Source: a virus
DNA: 55,644 nt
Direction: 5' to 3' (one strand)
Virus record (IMG/VR): IMGVR_UViG_3300008261_000025
Location: 1 to 55,644 of that record
The position numbers and the translations under genes are program-made. Numbering within the stretch: the first letter of the stretch is position 1; every line of letters begins with the position of its first letter. Below the pieces are notes generated by a model. It did not search any database. It saw only the letters and a list, made by a program, of their open reading frames with translations, and was not told the DNA's origin. Below, piece after piece: positions 34,268 to 41,540 of the stretch.

Positions 34268-35494
34268 CTAAATAAATATTGCTGGACTGTGTCTGTGCTT
34301 AATTCTTGTTGTCAATGAGTATCGCAAGGCATCGATATAATGGTTGTTCTTGTCTAAAATAATCGGCAAAACTTCATTTGTCAAGCGATCTGTTTTGAAA
34401 CTGTATAATCCTAGCTCTTCTATTAGATTTTTACATCTAGGGTGAACGATAATCTTTTTATAAGCTTTTAAATGCTCGATGCCGTCTTCGACACTTCCTT
34501 TACCCTTCTCGCAAGGTCTTATATTATAGCCGTCAATAGTTTTTAAATGATTAATAGTTTCTGGTCTAGCATTGTCGCCATACATTATCCATTTTTTAGA
34601 ATCGGGTATTTTGTCAATATAATATTTTAATTCAACAATTGGTATATTAACCCCGCCTGCTTCGTGGTCAACATATAAAAAGCTATCTTTTATAAAACAA
34701 CGAACCACAGCAAAAGGATCAACACTAAAACCAAAGTCTGCACCAAGAAAAAAACGATTACTTTCGATTTCGGTGATAGGTGGTGTTTCAAATTCTCGAA
34801 TTTCGTATTTACCCTTAAATACTAAGGCATCGCTAAGTTGTTTTACCTCACCTAGCCATTTTGTGTTATAAAGTTCAGGGTTATGCTCTCTATCATAAAG
34901 CATCTCATCTTTAATCGGAGTATCATCAAAATAGGGGTTATCGTAATAATTTACTTTTACCGCTACAGTTTCTGGCAAGGGGTTTTCAATGAACATTTTA
35001 TAAGTAGGATCACTTCGATCGTTCGGGTTAAAACTTACCCATATTTCACTATTAGGATTTCTAATAGTAGGGGTTAGAAAATTCCAGCTCGCTTGACTTA
35101 CTTTTTCAGCCTCTTCTACCCAGCATAAATCAATCCCAGTGGCAGATTTGATTTGCAAAGGATCGTTGCTAATTCCTTTAAATATAAATTCGCTACCATT
35201 AGCAGATTTAATATTAGTTTGAGTTATATTAAAAAACGGATATAATTCATATAACATAATAAGGTCGGTGAGAATTTTATGCACGGAGTGAGCTATGCTA
35301 GATTGATATTCTCTAACACATAAAACTCTTATATTGTCTTTTTTAAATAGATGTTGCGGTTGCATTGCCAATATTAACATTGCTCTTGCGATATTTTCAG
35401 TTTTACCGCCACCCCTTCCGCCGTAGCAGACTTTAAATCTAGCCTTATTTTTTAGCAAAAACTCAAATTTAGATGGAATTGAAATTTTAGGCAT
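34268..35494 (-). CDS. Terminase large subunit, PBSX/phage_term_3 family
   Basis: ATP-driven DNA packaging motor and headful or site-specific nuclease. Walker A YGGRGGGKTE lies at residues 24-33, Walker B with catalytic Glu (WVEEAE) at 125-130, and the coupling motif WVSFNPND at 152-159. The C-terminal RNase H-like nuclease shows Asp253 (GADFGFSVDP), a second Asp in MYGDNARPE and a third in YIDALRY. The length of 408 residues is typical. A 20-bp direct repeat separates it from the small subunit gene. Confidence 0.94.
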   Translation of the reverse strand: MPKISIPSKFEFLLKNKARFKVCYGGRGGGKTENIARAMLILAMQPQHLFKKDNIRVLCVREYQSSIAHSVHKILTDLIMLYELYPFFNITQTNIKSANGSEFIFKGISNDPLQIKSATGIDLCWVEEAEKVSQASWNFLTPTIRNPNSEIWVSFNPNDRSDPTYKMFIENPLPETVAVKVNYYDNPYFDDTPIKDEMLYDREHNPELYNTKWLGEVKQLSDALVFKGKYEIREFETPPITEIESNRFFLGADFGFSVDPFAVVRCFIKDSFLYVDHEAGGVNIPIVELKYYIDKIPDSKKWIMYGDNARPETINHLKTIDGYNIRPCEKGKGSVEDGIEHLKAYKKIIVHPRCKNLIEELGLYSFKTDRLTNEVLPIILDKNNHYIDALRYSLTTRIKHRHSPAIFI

Positions 35495-35514
35495 TATAAG
35501 TTTTTTTAATATTA
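35495..35514. repeat. 20-bp direct repeat between terminase genes, copy 1
   Basis: TATAAGTTTTTTTAATATTA occurs here and again at 35,558-35,577, the two copies bounding the only spacer in the packaging region. It could be bound by the small subunit (a pac-like site) or be a transcription element. AT-richness makes partial matches cheap, but a perfect 20-mer is notable. Confidence 0.7.
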
Positions 35515-35557
35515 ACTTTTATATTTTTAGATAAAACTCCGAGATTTTTGCTACTAA

Positions 35558-35577
35558 TATAAGTTTTTTTAATATTA
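35558..35577. repeat. 20-bp direct repeat between terminase genes, copy 2
   Basis: Perfect copy of 35,495-35,514, ending directly at the small-subunit stop codon. The intervening 43 bases contain no gene. Confidence 0.7.
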
Positions 35578-36024
35578 TTACTTTTTTTCATCAGTAAAAA
35601 CCACATTAACAACTGGCATTTGCATTTTAATTGGTTCACCGTTCTCGCCTGTGAGTTCGTTTCGCTGGATTGATTTTCCGTGAACTCTATCGATAAGTTC
35701 TTGCAATGCTTTAAATGCTACTTCGTGCTTGTCTGATTTTGTCAAGTCCATAAGTTTATAAGCAATAAAACCCATTTCTTTTAAGTCCTGAGCTAAATCT
35801 GGTTTGTTTTGAGATTTTGCCTGATCCATCATCCTTCTCTCGTAGATTTCCATTGCAATTTCTAGCTGTTGTTTTAGGCTTTTTTTTTCAGCTTTGATTT
35901 TATTTGTTGCTTCTGCCCCCTTCCTAGCTATTTCTTTTCTTTCCTGTTGCGATTTGGCTGCGAGGTTATGCTTTCTTATTCTTTTCAGCCTATCTTCTTT
36001 CTCTTGTTTTTTCTTATCGTCCAT
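35578..36024 (-). CDS. Terminase small subunit-like protein (148 aa)
   Basis: Very charged, helical protein. Residues 1-60 are basic (KKQEKEDRLKRIRKHNLAAKSQQERKEIARKGAEATN), a region common in DUF5681-like or KGG-type small terminase proteins. The rest is a helical domain (ALQELIDRVHGKSIQRNELTGENGEPI) whose 'A...l.dR..GK..q' end is widely seen in small terminase homologues. It recognises phage DNA and loads the large subunit. It overlaps the ParB-methyltransferase by 11 bases and precedes terL. Confidence 0.75.
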   Translation of the reverse strand: MDDKKKQEKEDRLKRIRKHNLAAKSQQERKEIARKGAEATNKIKAEKKSLKQQLEIAMEIYERRMMDQAKSQNKPDLAQDLKEMGFIAYKLMDLTKSDKHEVAFKALQELIDRVHGKSIQRNELTGENGEPIKMQMPVVNVVFTDEKK

Positions 36025-37288
36025 TTGTAAAATCTCCTATGCAATCCACCCCATTTCTTTTAACAAAGAGAGGTAAATTATTTTGTTGACAAAAGTTAAT
36101 ATACCGCCTAACGATAACATCGCAATACTTCTCTTCTAATTCAATTAGGCGAGATTTTCTTTTCGATTTTTCGCAAGCGATAAGTGTTGACCCCGAACCG
36201 CCAAAGCAGTCAAGAATTATATCATTTTCATTCGAGCAATCTAATATTGCATCGATTATCAATTCTACTGGCTTTACTGTAGGGTGCATTCTCTGCTCCT
36301 CTTTATCCCAAGAGCTATTAATTGACCTATAATCCCATACATTGGTTCTATATCTTCCTTCTTTGCCGTCTATTGATTGCCCTAATTGAAAGTTATTAAT
36401 ATGCTGTTTTGAGCCGTTTTTAAAAACAAATACCAATTCGTGCTTACTTCTATAAAATGCCCCCATTCCGCCATTATCCTTATTCCAAACACAAAGGTTT
36501 TTTAATTCTGTAAAAGATAACCTGCCAGCAGTAATAATTTCGTAAATGTGTTTCCAATCCATGCAAACATAATGTATTGAGCCGTCGATTGATTTTTTAA
36601 CTAGATTTGCAAAGACACTTACTAAGAAATCAACAAACTCATTTTCGGTCATCTCACCAGAAGCCATTTTAAATTCTTGATGTTTTGCCTTTCCCATCCC
36701 TACAACAGAAGATATTTTTACATTATAAGGTGGATCTGTAAAAATCATCGTTGCTAAATTATCATCCATTAATTTATTAAAATCTTTTATATCTCTTGAA
36801 TCACCACAAAGCAATTTATGATTGCCTAATTCATATAAATCGCCTAATTTTGTTATAATATTATCTGGCTCTTCTGGTAAATCGTCCTCGCCGATAGTCT
36901 CTTTTATTTTATCCTCAAAACTTATTTCTGGCATTTCTAAGCCCCAGCTATTTAAATCTAAACTATCAAAATTAATTTTTAATAAATCAAAATCCCATTC
37001 GCCAGTATTTGCATTTAATCTAATATTCAGTTCTTTTTCATTTTCCAATGTTAATTCAACAATAACACAATCTATTTCCTTATAACCTAGTTTTTTTAAC
37101 TCCCTAACACGAAAATGACCACCTATAATAATGTTTTTTCTATTAGCATTATCATTTACAATAATTGGCTCTACAGCACCAAATTTTTCTAAACTATTTT
37201 TTAGGGCTTCTTCTTGTTTTTTATTAGATTTTCTTGGGTTGTATTCTGCTGGTTTTAAATCCTTTATTAATCTTTTTTCAATTCTCAT
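36014..37288 (-). CDS. ParB-like nuclease domain fused to N4/N6 DNA methyltransferase (424 aa)
   Basis: Residues 1-95 are a ParB/Srx-like domain: LKPAEYNPRKSNKKQEEALKNS, FGAVEPIIVN and the signature IIGGHFRVRELKKLGY. Residues about 160-405 are an AdoMet methyltransferase of the DPPY-first (beta) class: TDPPYNVKISS near residue 189, then HPTVKPVELI and DCFGGSGSTLIAC. It methylates an exocyclic amino group in a short motif. ParB-methyltransferase fusions often sit just before terminase genes. It is the first gene of the leftward arm, so it may be made early in the late programme and could mark packaged DNA. It overlaps terS. Confidence 0.9.
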   Translation of the reverse strand: MRIEKRLIKDLKPAEYNPRKSNKKQEEALKNSLEKFGAVEPIIVNDNANRKNIIIGGHFRVRELKKLGYKEIDCVIVELTLENEKELNIRLNANTGEWDFDLLKINFDSLDLNSWGLEMPEISFEDKIKETIGEDDLPEEPDNIITKLGDLYELGNHKLLCGDSRDIKDFNKLMDDNLATMIFTDPPYNVKISSVVGMGKAKHQEFKMASGEMTENEFVDFLVSVFANLVKKSIDGSIHYVCMDWKHIYEIITAGRLSFTELKNLCVWNKDNGGMGAFYRSKHELVFVFKNGSKQHINNFQLGQSIDGKEGRYRTNVWDYRSINSSWDKEEQRMHPTVKPVELIIDAILDCSNENDIILDCFGGSGSTLIACEKSKRKSRLIELEEKYCDVIVRRYINFCQQNNLPLFVKRNGVDCIGDFTNGR

Positions 37289-37319
37289 TTAATAAATAAA
37301 AAATATTGATAATTTTTAC

Positions 37320-37347
37320 AAAATATAACAAAAATTAAAAAAGTCAA
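37320..37347 (-). promoter_or_regulatory. Candidate promoter of the leftward virion operon
   Basis: On the minus strand TTGACT (37347-37342) is followed after 16 bp by TATTTT (37325-37320), about 30 bp before the ParB-methyltransferase start. It sits back-to-back with the early promoter P2. It is the only clear spacer where such a promoter could serve the arm of about 31 kb. Confidence 0.55.
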
Positions 37348-37366
37348 TATTTTTAAAAAAAGATGA

Positions 37367-37437
37367 AAATAGCCGTTGACTTTTTATTTTTTATTACATA
37401 AAATATCTTTTGTCAAGAGTTCTTGACAATTACTAAT
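37367..37437 (+). repeat. 71-bp perfect direct repeat, copy 1 (contains promoter P2 and stem-loop)
   Basis: All 71 bases recur at 41,448-41,518. The unit holds TTGACT (37376-37381), a 17-bp spacer, TAAAAT (37399-37404), and an 8-bp stem TTGTCAAG (37410-37417) with CTTGACAA (37422-37429) around the loop AGTT. The two copies bracket exactly the six-gene Ibr/EctC-like cassette. Confidence 0.9.
37376..37429 (+). promoter_or_regulatory. Early promoter P2 with 5'-terminal stem-loop
   Basis: TTGACT, 17 bp, TAAAAT, then a perfect 8-bp stem with loop AGTT beginning 6 bases after the -10 box, i.e. at the predicted transcript start. It drives the modification-like cassette. Confidence 0.78.
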
Positions 37438-37452
37438 CTAACTAAAAATAAA

Positions 37453-37761
37453 ATGAAAACAGAATGGAAACAATTAGTTTGCAATTCAAATTTAATGCAA
37501 GCAGAAACTGATCGTGCAATATTAATTAAATTGCCAAAAAGCGAATTAAAGTTCTGGCATCCCTCTAAATTAGTGAGAACTAGCGGTAAATCTGGATATA
37601 GAATGACTATCGCTTATACTGACAGTTTTGTTTTTAAATGCTTTAGAAATGGCAAAGGTCGCTATAATTCTCATGAAAAAATTGAGGAATGTGAGTTTAA
37701 TAGCAAAGAAATCGAAGAAATATTTGGCAAAACTCAACAATCAGAAAAAACAGAAGAATAG
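37453..37761 (+). CDS. Hypothetical protein (102 aa), first gene of the cassette
   Basis: The start is ATG 37453 after an A-rich leader; an upstream in-frame ATG at 37423 lies in the leader hairpin and is unlikely. The protein is basic with a strand-rich middle (ELKFWHPSKLVR, YRMTIAYTDSFVFKCFRNGKGRYNSHEK) and a Glu-rich tail. The pattern resembles small single-domain nucleic-acid-associated phage proteins, but I cannot name a family. The next gene encodes a similar-sized protein with the same W-x-P-x-K-L-(V/F)-R segment, so the two may be diverged paralogues. Confidence 0.65.
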   Translation: MKTEWKQLVCNSNLMQAETDRAILIKLPKSELKFWHPSKLVRTSGKSGYRMTIAYTDSFVFKCFRNGKGRYNSHEKIEECEFNSKEIEEIFGKTQQSEKTEE

Positions 37762-37768
37762 CAAAAAA

Positions 37769-38023
37769 ATGACGAATAGATTTTTAGTAAAAGTAAAAAT
37801 CAAAGATATTTTGCACCAAACTGAAAAAGCAACCTTATTTTTGATTAGCGAATCAGAAATTTGGTTGCCAAATAAACTATTTAGATTTGGTAAGGGTAAT
37901 TATATTACATTATGGAACGATATTGCCAACAGTAAAAATCTTGATTATGATACACTTTATCACGAGCCTGAAAAAATAGAGCCAGTTTATAATCAACAAC
38001 CTATTAATGAGTTAATAGCATGA
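37769..38023 (+). CDS. Hypothetical protein (84 aa), possible paralogue of the preceding gene
   Basis: I start at ATG 37769 (MTNRFLVKVKIKD); the longer open frame upstream runs antiphase through the previous gene. Residues 12-50 contain EKATLFLISESEIWLPNKLFRFGKG, echoing the AILIKLPKSELKFWHPSKLVR part of the preceding protein: a strand, 'sE(i/l)..W.P.KL.R', then a basic strand. This suggests tandem duplication. The stop overlaps the IbrA-like start by 4 bases (ATGA). The function is unknown. Confidence 0.6.
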   Translation: MTNRFLVKVKIKDILHQTEKATLFLISESEIWLPNKLFRFGKGNYITLWNDIANSKNLDYDTLYHEPEKIEPVYNQQPINELIA

Positions 38024-39315
38024 AAAAATACTTAGATATAAATGTTTTTGATGCCTCTATTGAGAGGATAAAATTTATTTTTGATAATTTTGAGAGGGTA
38101 TATCTTTCTTTTAGTGGCGGAAAGGACAGTGGAGTTATGCTAAATCTAGTTCTTGATTATATGCGAGCTAATAAAATAGAGCAAAAATTAGGAATAATGA
38201 TATTAGATAACGAAGCAAATTACAAAGATTCTACTGACTTTATGGAGCGAATGATTGAAAATAATCTTGATTTAATAGAGCCTTATTGGTGCTGTCTTCC
38301 TATTACTTTACCCTGCACTGTTAGTGCCTATCATACAGAATGGCAATGCTGGGGCGAGAAAGATAAAGACAGATGGATTCGTCCGTTGTCAAAAAAGCCA
38401 TATGTTATAAATTTTCAAAATCATAATTTTCCATTTTTTAAAGAGAATATGAATTATGATGATTTTTGGGATAATTTTGGCAAATGGTATGGTCAAGGCA
38501 AAAAGACGGCTTGCTTAATTGGAATTAGAACAGACGAAAGTTTGAATAGGTTTAGAGCTATTATGAATAAAAAAAAGAAGATGGTAAATGGTAAATTTTG
38601 GACTAAACATAAAATTGATAATGTTTTTAATTGCTACCCTATTTATGATTGGTCTGTTGACGATATATGGACGGCTAATGTAAAATTCGATTGGGATTAT
38701 AACGAGCTTTATGATAAATTTTATCTAGCGGGAATGTCTCCTTATGCTATGCGAGTTGCAAGTCCGTTTATGAGTGAATCAAAATCATCTTTAAATCTTT
38801 ATAGAGTAATTGATCCAGAAGCTTGGCAAAAACTTTATTGCCGAGTAAATGGTGCAAATTTTATTGCTACTTACGGCGGTCAATTAGATTGGAAAAAAGT
38901 TAAATTACCGAGTGGACATACTTGGCGATCTTTTACTAAGTTTTTACTTAATTCTTTACCGAAGCCAGTTGCCGATAATTACAAGCAAAGATTTTGTCAA
39001 GCATTAAGATTTTGGTCAAGAAAAGGAAGGGGCATTGATGATAATATTATTAATCAATTAAAAGAAAATAATATACCGCACAAAATTAATGGTTTAACTC
39101 CGCACGGTTCAAAAACAAAGCAAAGAGTTATTATTCAAAAATTCCCCGATGAGCTTGATTGTTTATCTTGTCCACCGAGTGTTGTTGCTAGTTGGAAACG
39201 ATTTGCAATTACTATTTTGCGAAACGATCATACTTGCAAATATCTTGGGTTAGGTCAAACACAAGAGCAAATAAAAAGACAAAGGGAAATAATGGAAAAA
39301 TATAAAAATTTATAA
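38020..39315 (+). CDS. IbrA-like PAPS-reductase-family protein (PP-loop, DUF3440)
   Basis: 431 residues. The N-terminal PP-loop SGGKDSG at residues 32-38 binds the ATP/PAPS phosphate, and a second typical segment is LIGIRTDESLNRFRAI near residue 168. The middle (YPIYDWSVDDIW) and C-terminal LDCLSCPPSVVASWKRF..., with its two Cys in C-L-S-C, match the IbrA/DUF3440 extension of PAPS-reductase-like proteins. IbrA of E. coli acts with ParB-like IbrB, and homologues are frequent on phages; their chemistry is not established. Here the IbrB-like gene follows one gene later, with an EctC-like cupin in between. Confidence 0.85.
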   Translation: MKKYLDINVFDASIERIKFIFDNFERVYLSFSGGKDSGVMLNLVLDYMRANKIEQKLGIMILDNEANYKDSTDFMERMIENNLDLIEPYWCCLPITLPCTVSAYHTEWQCWGEKDKDRWIRPLSKKPYVINFQNHNFPFFKENMNYDDFWDNFGKWYGQGKKTACLIGIRTDESLNRFRAIMNKKKKMVNGKFWTKHKIDNVFNCYPIYDWSVDDIWTANVKFDWDYNELYDKFYLAGMSPYAMRVASPFMSESKSSLNLYRVIDPEAWQKLYCRVNGANFIATYGGQLDWKKVKLPSGHTWRSFTKFLLNSLPKPVADNYKQRFCQALRFWSRKGRGIDDNIINQLKENNIPHKINGLTPHGSKTKQRVIIQKFPDELDCLSCPPSVVASWKRFAITILRNDHTCKYLGLGQTQEQIKRQREIMEKYKNL

Positions 39316-39319
39316 AAAT

Positions 39320-39700
39320 ATGTTTATTAGGAAAATATCAGATATTATCGGCACTGATCGAGATATCGAATTTAGCCACAGTGGTTTTAAATCTCAAAGA
39401 TTACTTTTAGAAAAAGATGGAATGGGATTTTCATTCCATAAAACTATTTTGCCAAAGGGATTAAAACAAATTTGGCATTATAAAAAACATCTTGAGGCTT
39501 GCTACTGTATTGAGGGAGAGGCTTTTGTTACCGATTTAACAAATGGTAATGTGTTTCATATTTTGCCTGAAACAATTTATGTTTTAAATAATCACGAAAA
39601 ACATCAATTCGAGGCGATAAAAGACACAATTTTAATATCAGTATTTAATCCGCCTGTAAAAGGCAATGAGCAACACAACAACGAGGGAAGTTATGAATAA
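39320..39700 (+). CDS. Ectoine-synthase-like cupin (EctC family)
   Basis: 126 residues, the EctC size, and collinear with EctC from end to end: RKISDIIGTDRDI, QRLLLEKDGMGFSFH, WHYKKHLEACYCIEGEAFV, YVLNNHEKHQFEA, VFNPPVKGNEQHNNEGSY. From remembered EctC structures, the iron ligands Glu, Tyr and His map to Glu59, Tyr87 and His95. Substrate-site residues map to Arg27, Thr42, Tyr54, His57, Phe109, Glu117 and His119. The usual substrate-side Trp is Phe23 here. EctC closes N-gamma-acetyl-diaminobutyrate to ectoine; no EctA or EctB is present in the genome. It overlaps the IbrB-like start, so a different substrate within this cassette is likely. Confidence 0.85.
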   Translation: MFIRKISDIIGTDRDIEFSHSGFKSQRLLLEKDGMGFSFHKTILPKGLKQIWHYKKHLEACYCIEGEAFVTDLTNGNVFHILPETIYVLNNHEKHQFEAIKDTILISVFNPPVKGNEQHNNEGSYE

Positions 39701-40202
39701 ATCACCTGTATATAATATAAAGGCAGTTCCGCTAGAAAAGATACAAGCAAATGCTTACAACCCTAATAGTGTTGCTCCGCCTGAAATGAAATTATTAGAA
39801 TTGTCAATTTGGGAAGATGGCTATACAATGCCTATTGTTTGTTATTATTTAGCCGAGATTGATAAGTATGAAATAGTCGATGGTTATCATAGATATACAA
39901 CGATGCTAAAAAGCGAAAGAATTAGAGAGCGAGAGAATGGTTTAATACCAGTTTCTGTTATTGATAAGCCGCAAGGTGAAAGAATGGCATCAACAATTAG
40001 GCACAATAGAGCAAGAGGTTCGCACTCGGTAGAATTAATGTCTAATATTGTTGCAGAATTAGTAGAAATGGGTAAATCCGATGCTTGGATTGCAAAGCAT
40101 GTTGGTATGTCTGCCGATGAGCTACTTAGAATGAAACAAATTACAGGACTAGCAAGTTTATTCAAAGACAAAGAATTTAGCAAGTCTTGGGAGGCTGAAT
40201 AA
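39693..40202 (+). CDS. IbrB-like ParB/Srx-domain protein
   Basis: The start is ATG 39693, set by a rare good Shine-Dalgarno (GAGGG) and by overlap with the cupin stop. 169 residues: VPLEKIQANAYNPNSVAPPEMKLLE, MPIVCYY, then the ParB box IVDGYHRYTTM near residue 67, and IRHNRARGSHSVELM. The C-terminal part is a helix-turn-helix-like KSDAWIAKHVGMSADEL. This is the layout of IbrB, the partner of IbrA in E. coli. ParB/Srx folds can be CTPases, nucleases or sulfiredoxin-like ATP enzymes, so the activity is open. Gene order IbrA, cupin, IbrB is unusual. Confidence 0.84.
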   Translation: MNKSPVYNIKAVPLEKIQANAYNPNSVAPPEMKLLELSIWEDGYTMPIVCYYLAEIDKYEIVDGYHRYTTMLKSERIRERENGLIPVSVIDKPQGERMASTIRHNRARGSHSVELMSNIVAELVEMGKSDAWIAKHVGMSADELLRMKQITGLASLFKDKEFSKSWEAE

Positions 40203-40204
40203 AA

Positions 40205-41449
40205 GTGGATAATTTTAATTATCAACAAAATGCTTTTGAAAAATTAGATAAATTAAAGGGCGGAATTCTATTTATGTCAATGGGAACTGGCAAGACTAAG
40301 GTTGCCGTTGATTTAGCCATATCAAAACAAGATAAATTTGATATAGTGTTATGGATCGCCCCAGCCTCTTTAATTTGTGAAGATAATTATAAGGCAGAAA
40401 TTGATAAATGGGGTAATAACCTCAAAAAACCGATAAAGTATTTTTCGATTGAAGGTGTTGGCAGTAGCGAAAATAATTTTCTTAATCTAATTAATTTAGC
40501 AACAAATAATAAAACATTTTGCATAATTGACGAAAGCATAACTATTAAAAATATGATTGCCAAAAGAACTAAAAGATTAATAGAAAATTGGCATCTTTTT
40601 ACTTTTAGATTAATTCTCAATGGCACTCCACTCACTAATAGCTTGCTTGATTTATATTCACAAATTAATTTTATTCACCCGTCAATATTAAAAATGACTG
40701 AAAGTCAATTTGCTAATAATTTTTTATGTTTTAAAAAAGATAGCTACCGTAGTTATGCAAAATCAAACAAACCAGCAAATCAAGAAGCATTAATAGAAAT
40801 AATAAGACCATATATATTTGACACCGCACTTTTAATTGACAAGAAAATTTATAATAAAGAGTTTATAGTAAAAATGTCTATTTTTGAAAAATTTAACTAC
40901 GAAAATTTTAAAAATAACATAATCAATTCTAGCGAGCAAATTATGGATTTTCTAGGCATAGCACAAAAATTGCAAAATTTTTATTCAAATAATTGCGAAG
41001 AGAAATTTGTTAAATTAAAAGAAATTGCGGAAAATATATTGGCAAAAGGCGAAAAAGTTATAATATATGTAAAGTTTTTAAGCGAATTAGAAAAATTAAA
41101 GGAATTATTTAAAGATGCGGTAGAATATTCTGGCAAAGACAAAAGCGGTATTTCTAAGTTTAAAAAAGATGCTAATATACTAATATCAACTTATGGAACT
41201 GGAAGTTTAGGACATAATCTGCAATTTTGCAATAATATTATTTACTTTACTCAAACATTTAATTACAAAGATAAGGAACAAAGTCTACATAGAATATATC
41301 GAGTCGGGCAGAAAAAAGATTGCAATATATATAATTTTTATATCAACACCGGACTTGACAAATTGATAGAAAATAATTTGATTAAAAAAACAAATTTACT
41401 TTTTGATGTAAAAAAAATAATTTCACAAAATAATTTAAAAAATTTGTAA
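40205..41449 (+). CDS. SNF2-like DNA helicase/translocase (414 aa)
   Basis: GTG start 2 bases after the IbrB-like stop. Helicase motifs in order: NYQQNAFEKL (Q-like), Walker A MGTGKTK at 26-32, APASLI (Ia), IDES at 108-111 (Walker B, followed by IKN as in SNF2 enzymes), NGTPLTN (III), and in domain 2 STYGTGSLGHNLQFCNNIIYF (V) and LHRIYRVGQKKDCNIYNF (VI). This is a minimal two-domain SF2 motor without accessory domains, a size common in phages. It could remodel or translocate on DNA for replication or for the Ibr-type cassette it belongs to. Confidence 0.88.
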   Translation: MDNFNYQQNAFEKLDKLKGGILFMSMGTGKTKVAVDLAISKQDKFDIVLWIAPASLICEDNYKAEIDKWGNNLKKPIKYFSIEGVGSSENNFLNLINLATNNKTFCIIDESITIKNMIAKRTKRLIENWHLFTFRLILNGTPLTNSLLDLYSQINFIHPSILKMTESQFANNFLCFKKDSYRSYAKSNKPANQEALIEIIRPYIFDTALLIDKKIYNKEFIVKMSIFEKFNYENFKNNIINSSEQIMDFLGIAQKLQNFYSNNCEEKFVKLKEIAENILAKGEKVIIYVKFLSELEKLKELFKDAVEYSGKDKSGISKFKKDANILISTYGTGSLGHNLQFCNNIIYFTQTFNYKDKEQSLHRIYRVGQKKDCNIYNFYINTGLDKLIENNLIKKTNLLFDVKKIISQNNLKNL

Positions 41450-41518
41450 ATAGCCGTTGACTTTTTATTTTTTATTACATAAAATATCTTTTGTCAAGAG
41501 TTCTTGACAATTACTAAT
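41448..41518 (+). repeat. 71-bp perfect direct repeat, copy 2 (contains promoter P3 and stem-loop)
   Basis: Identical to 37,367-37,437. It begins at the helicase stop codon and ends in the leader of the next gene. Recombination between the copies would remove or restore 4,081 bp, the full cassette, and leave one promoter behind. Confidence 0.9.
41457..41510 (+). promoter_or_regulatory. Early promoter P3 with 5'-terminal stem-loop
   Basis: TTGACT 41457-41462, 17 bp, TAAAAT 41480-41485, then the 8-bp AGTT-loop hairpin at 41491-41510. It drives the small-gene block starting with a DUF4116-like protein. Confidence 0.78.
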
Positions 41519-41540
41519 TTAACTAAAAACTAAAAACAAA

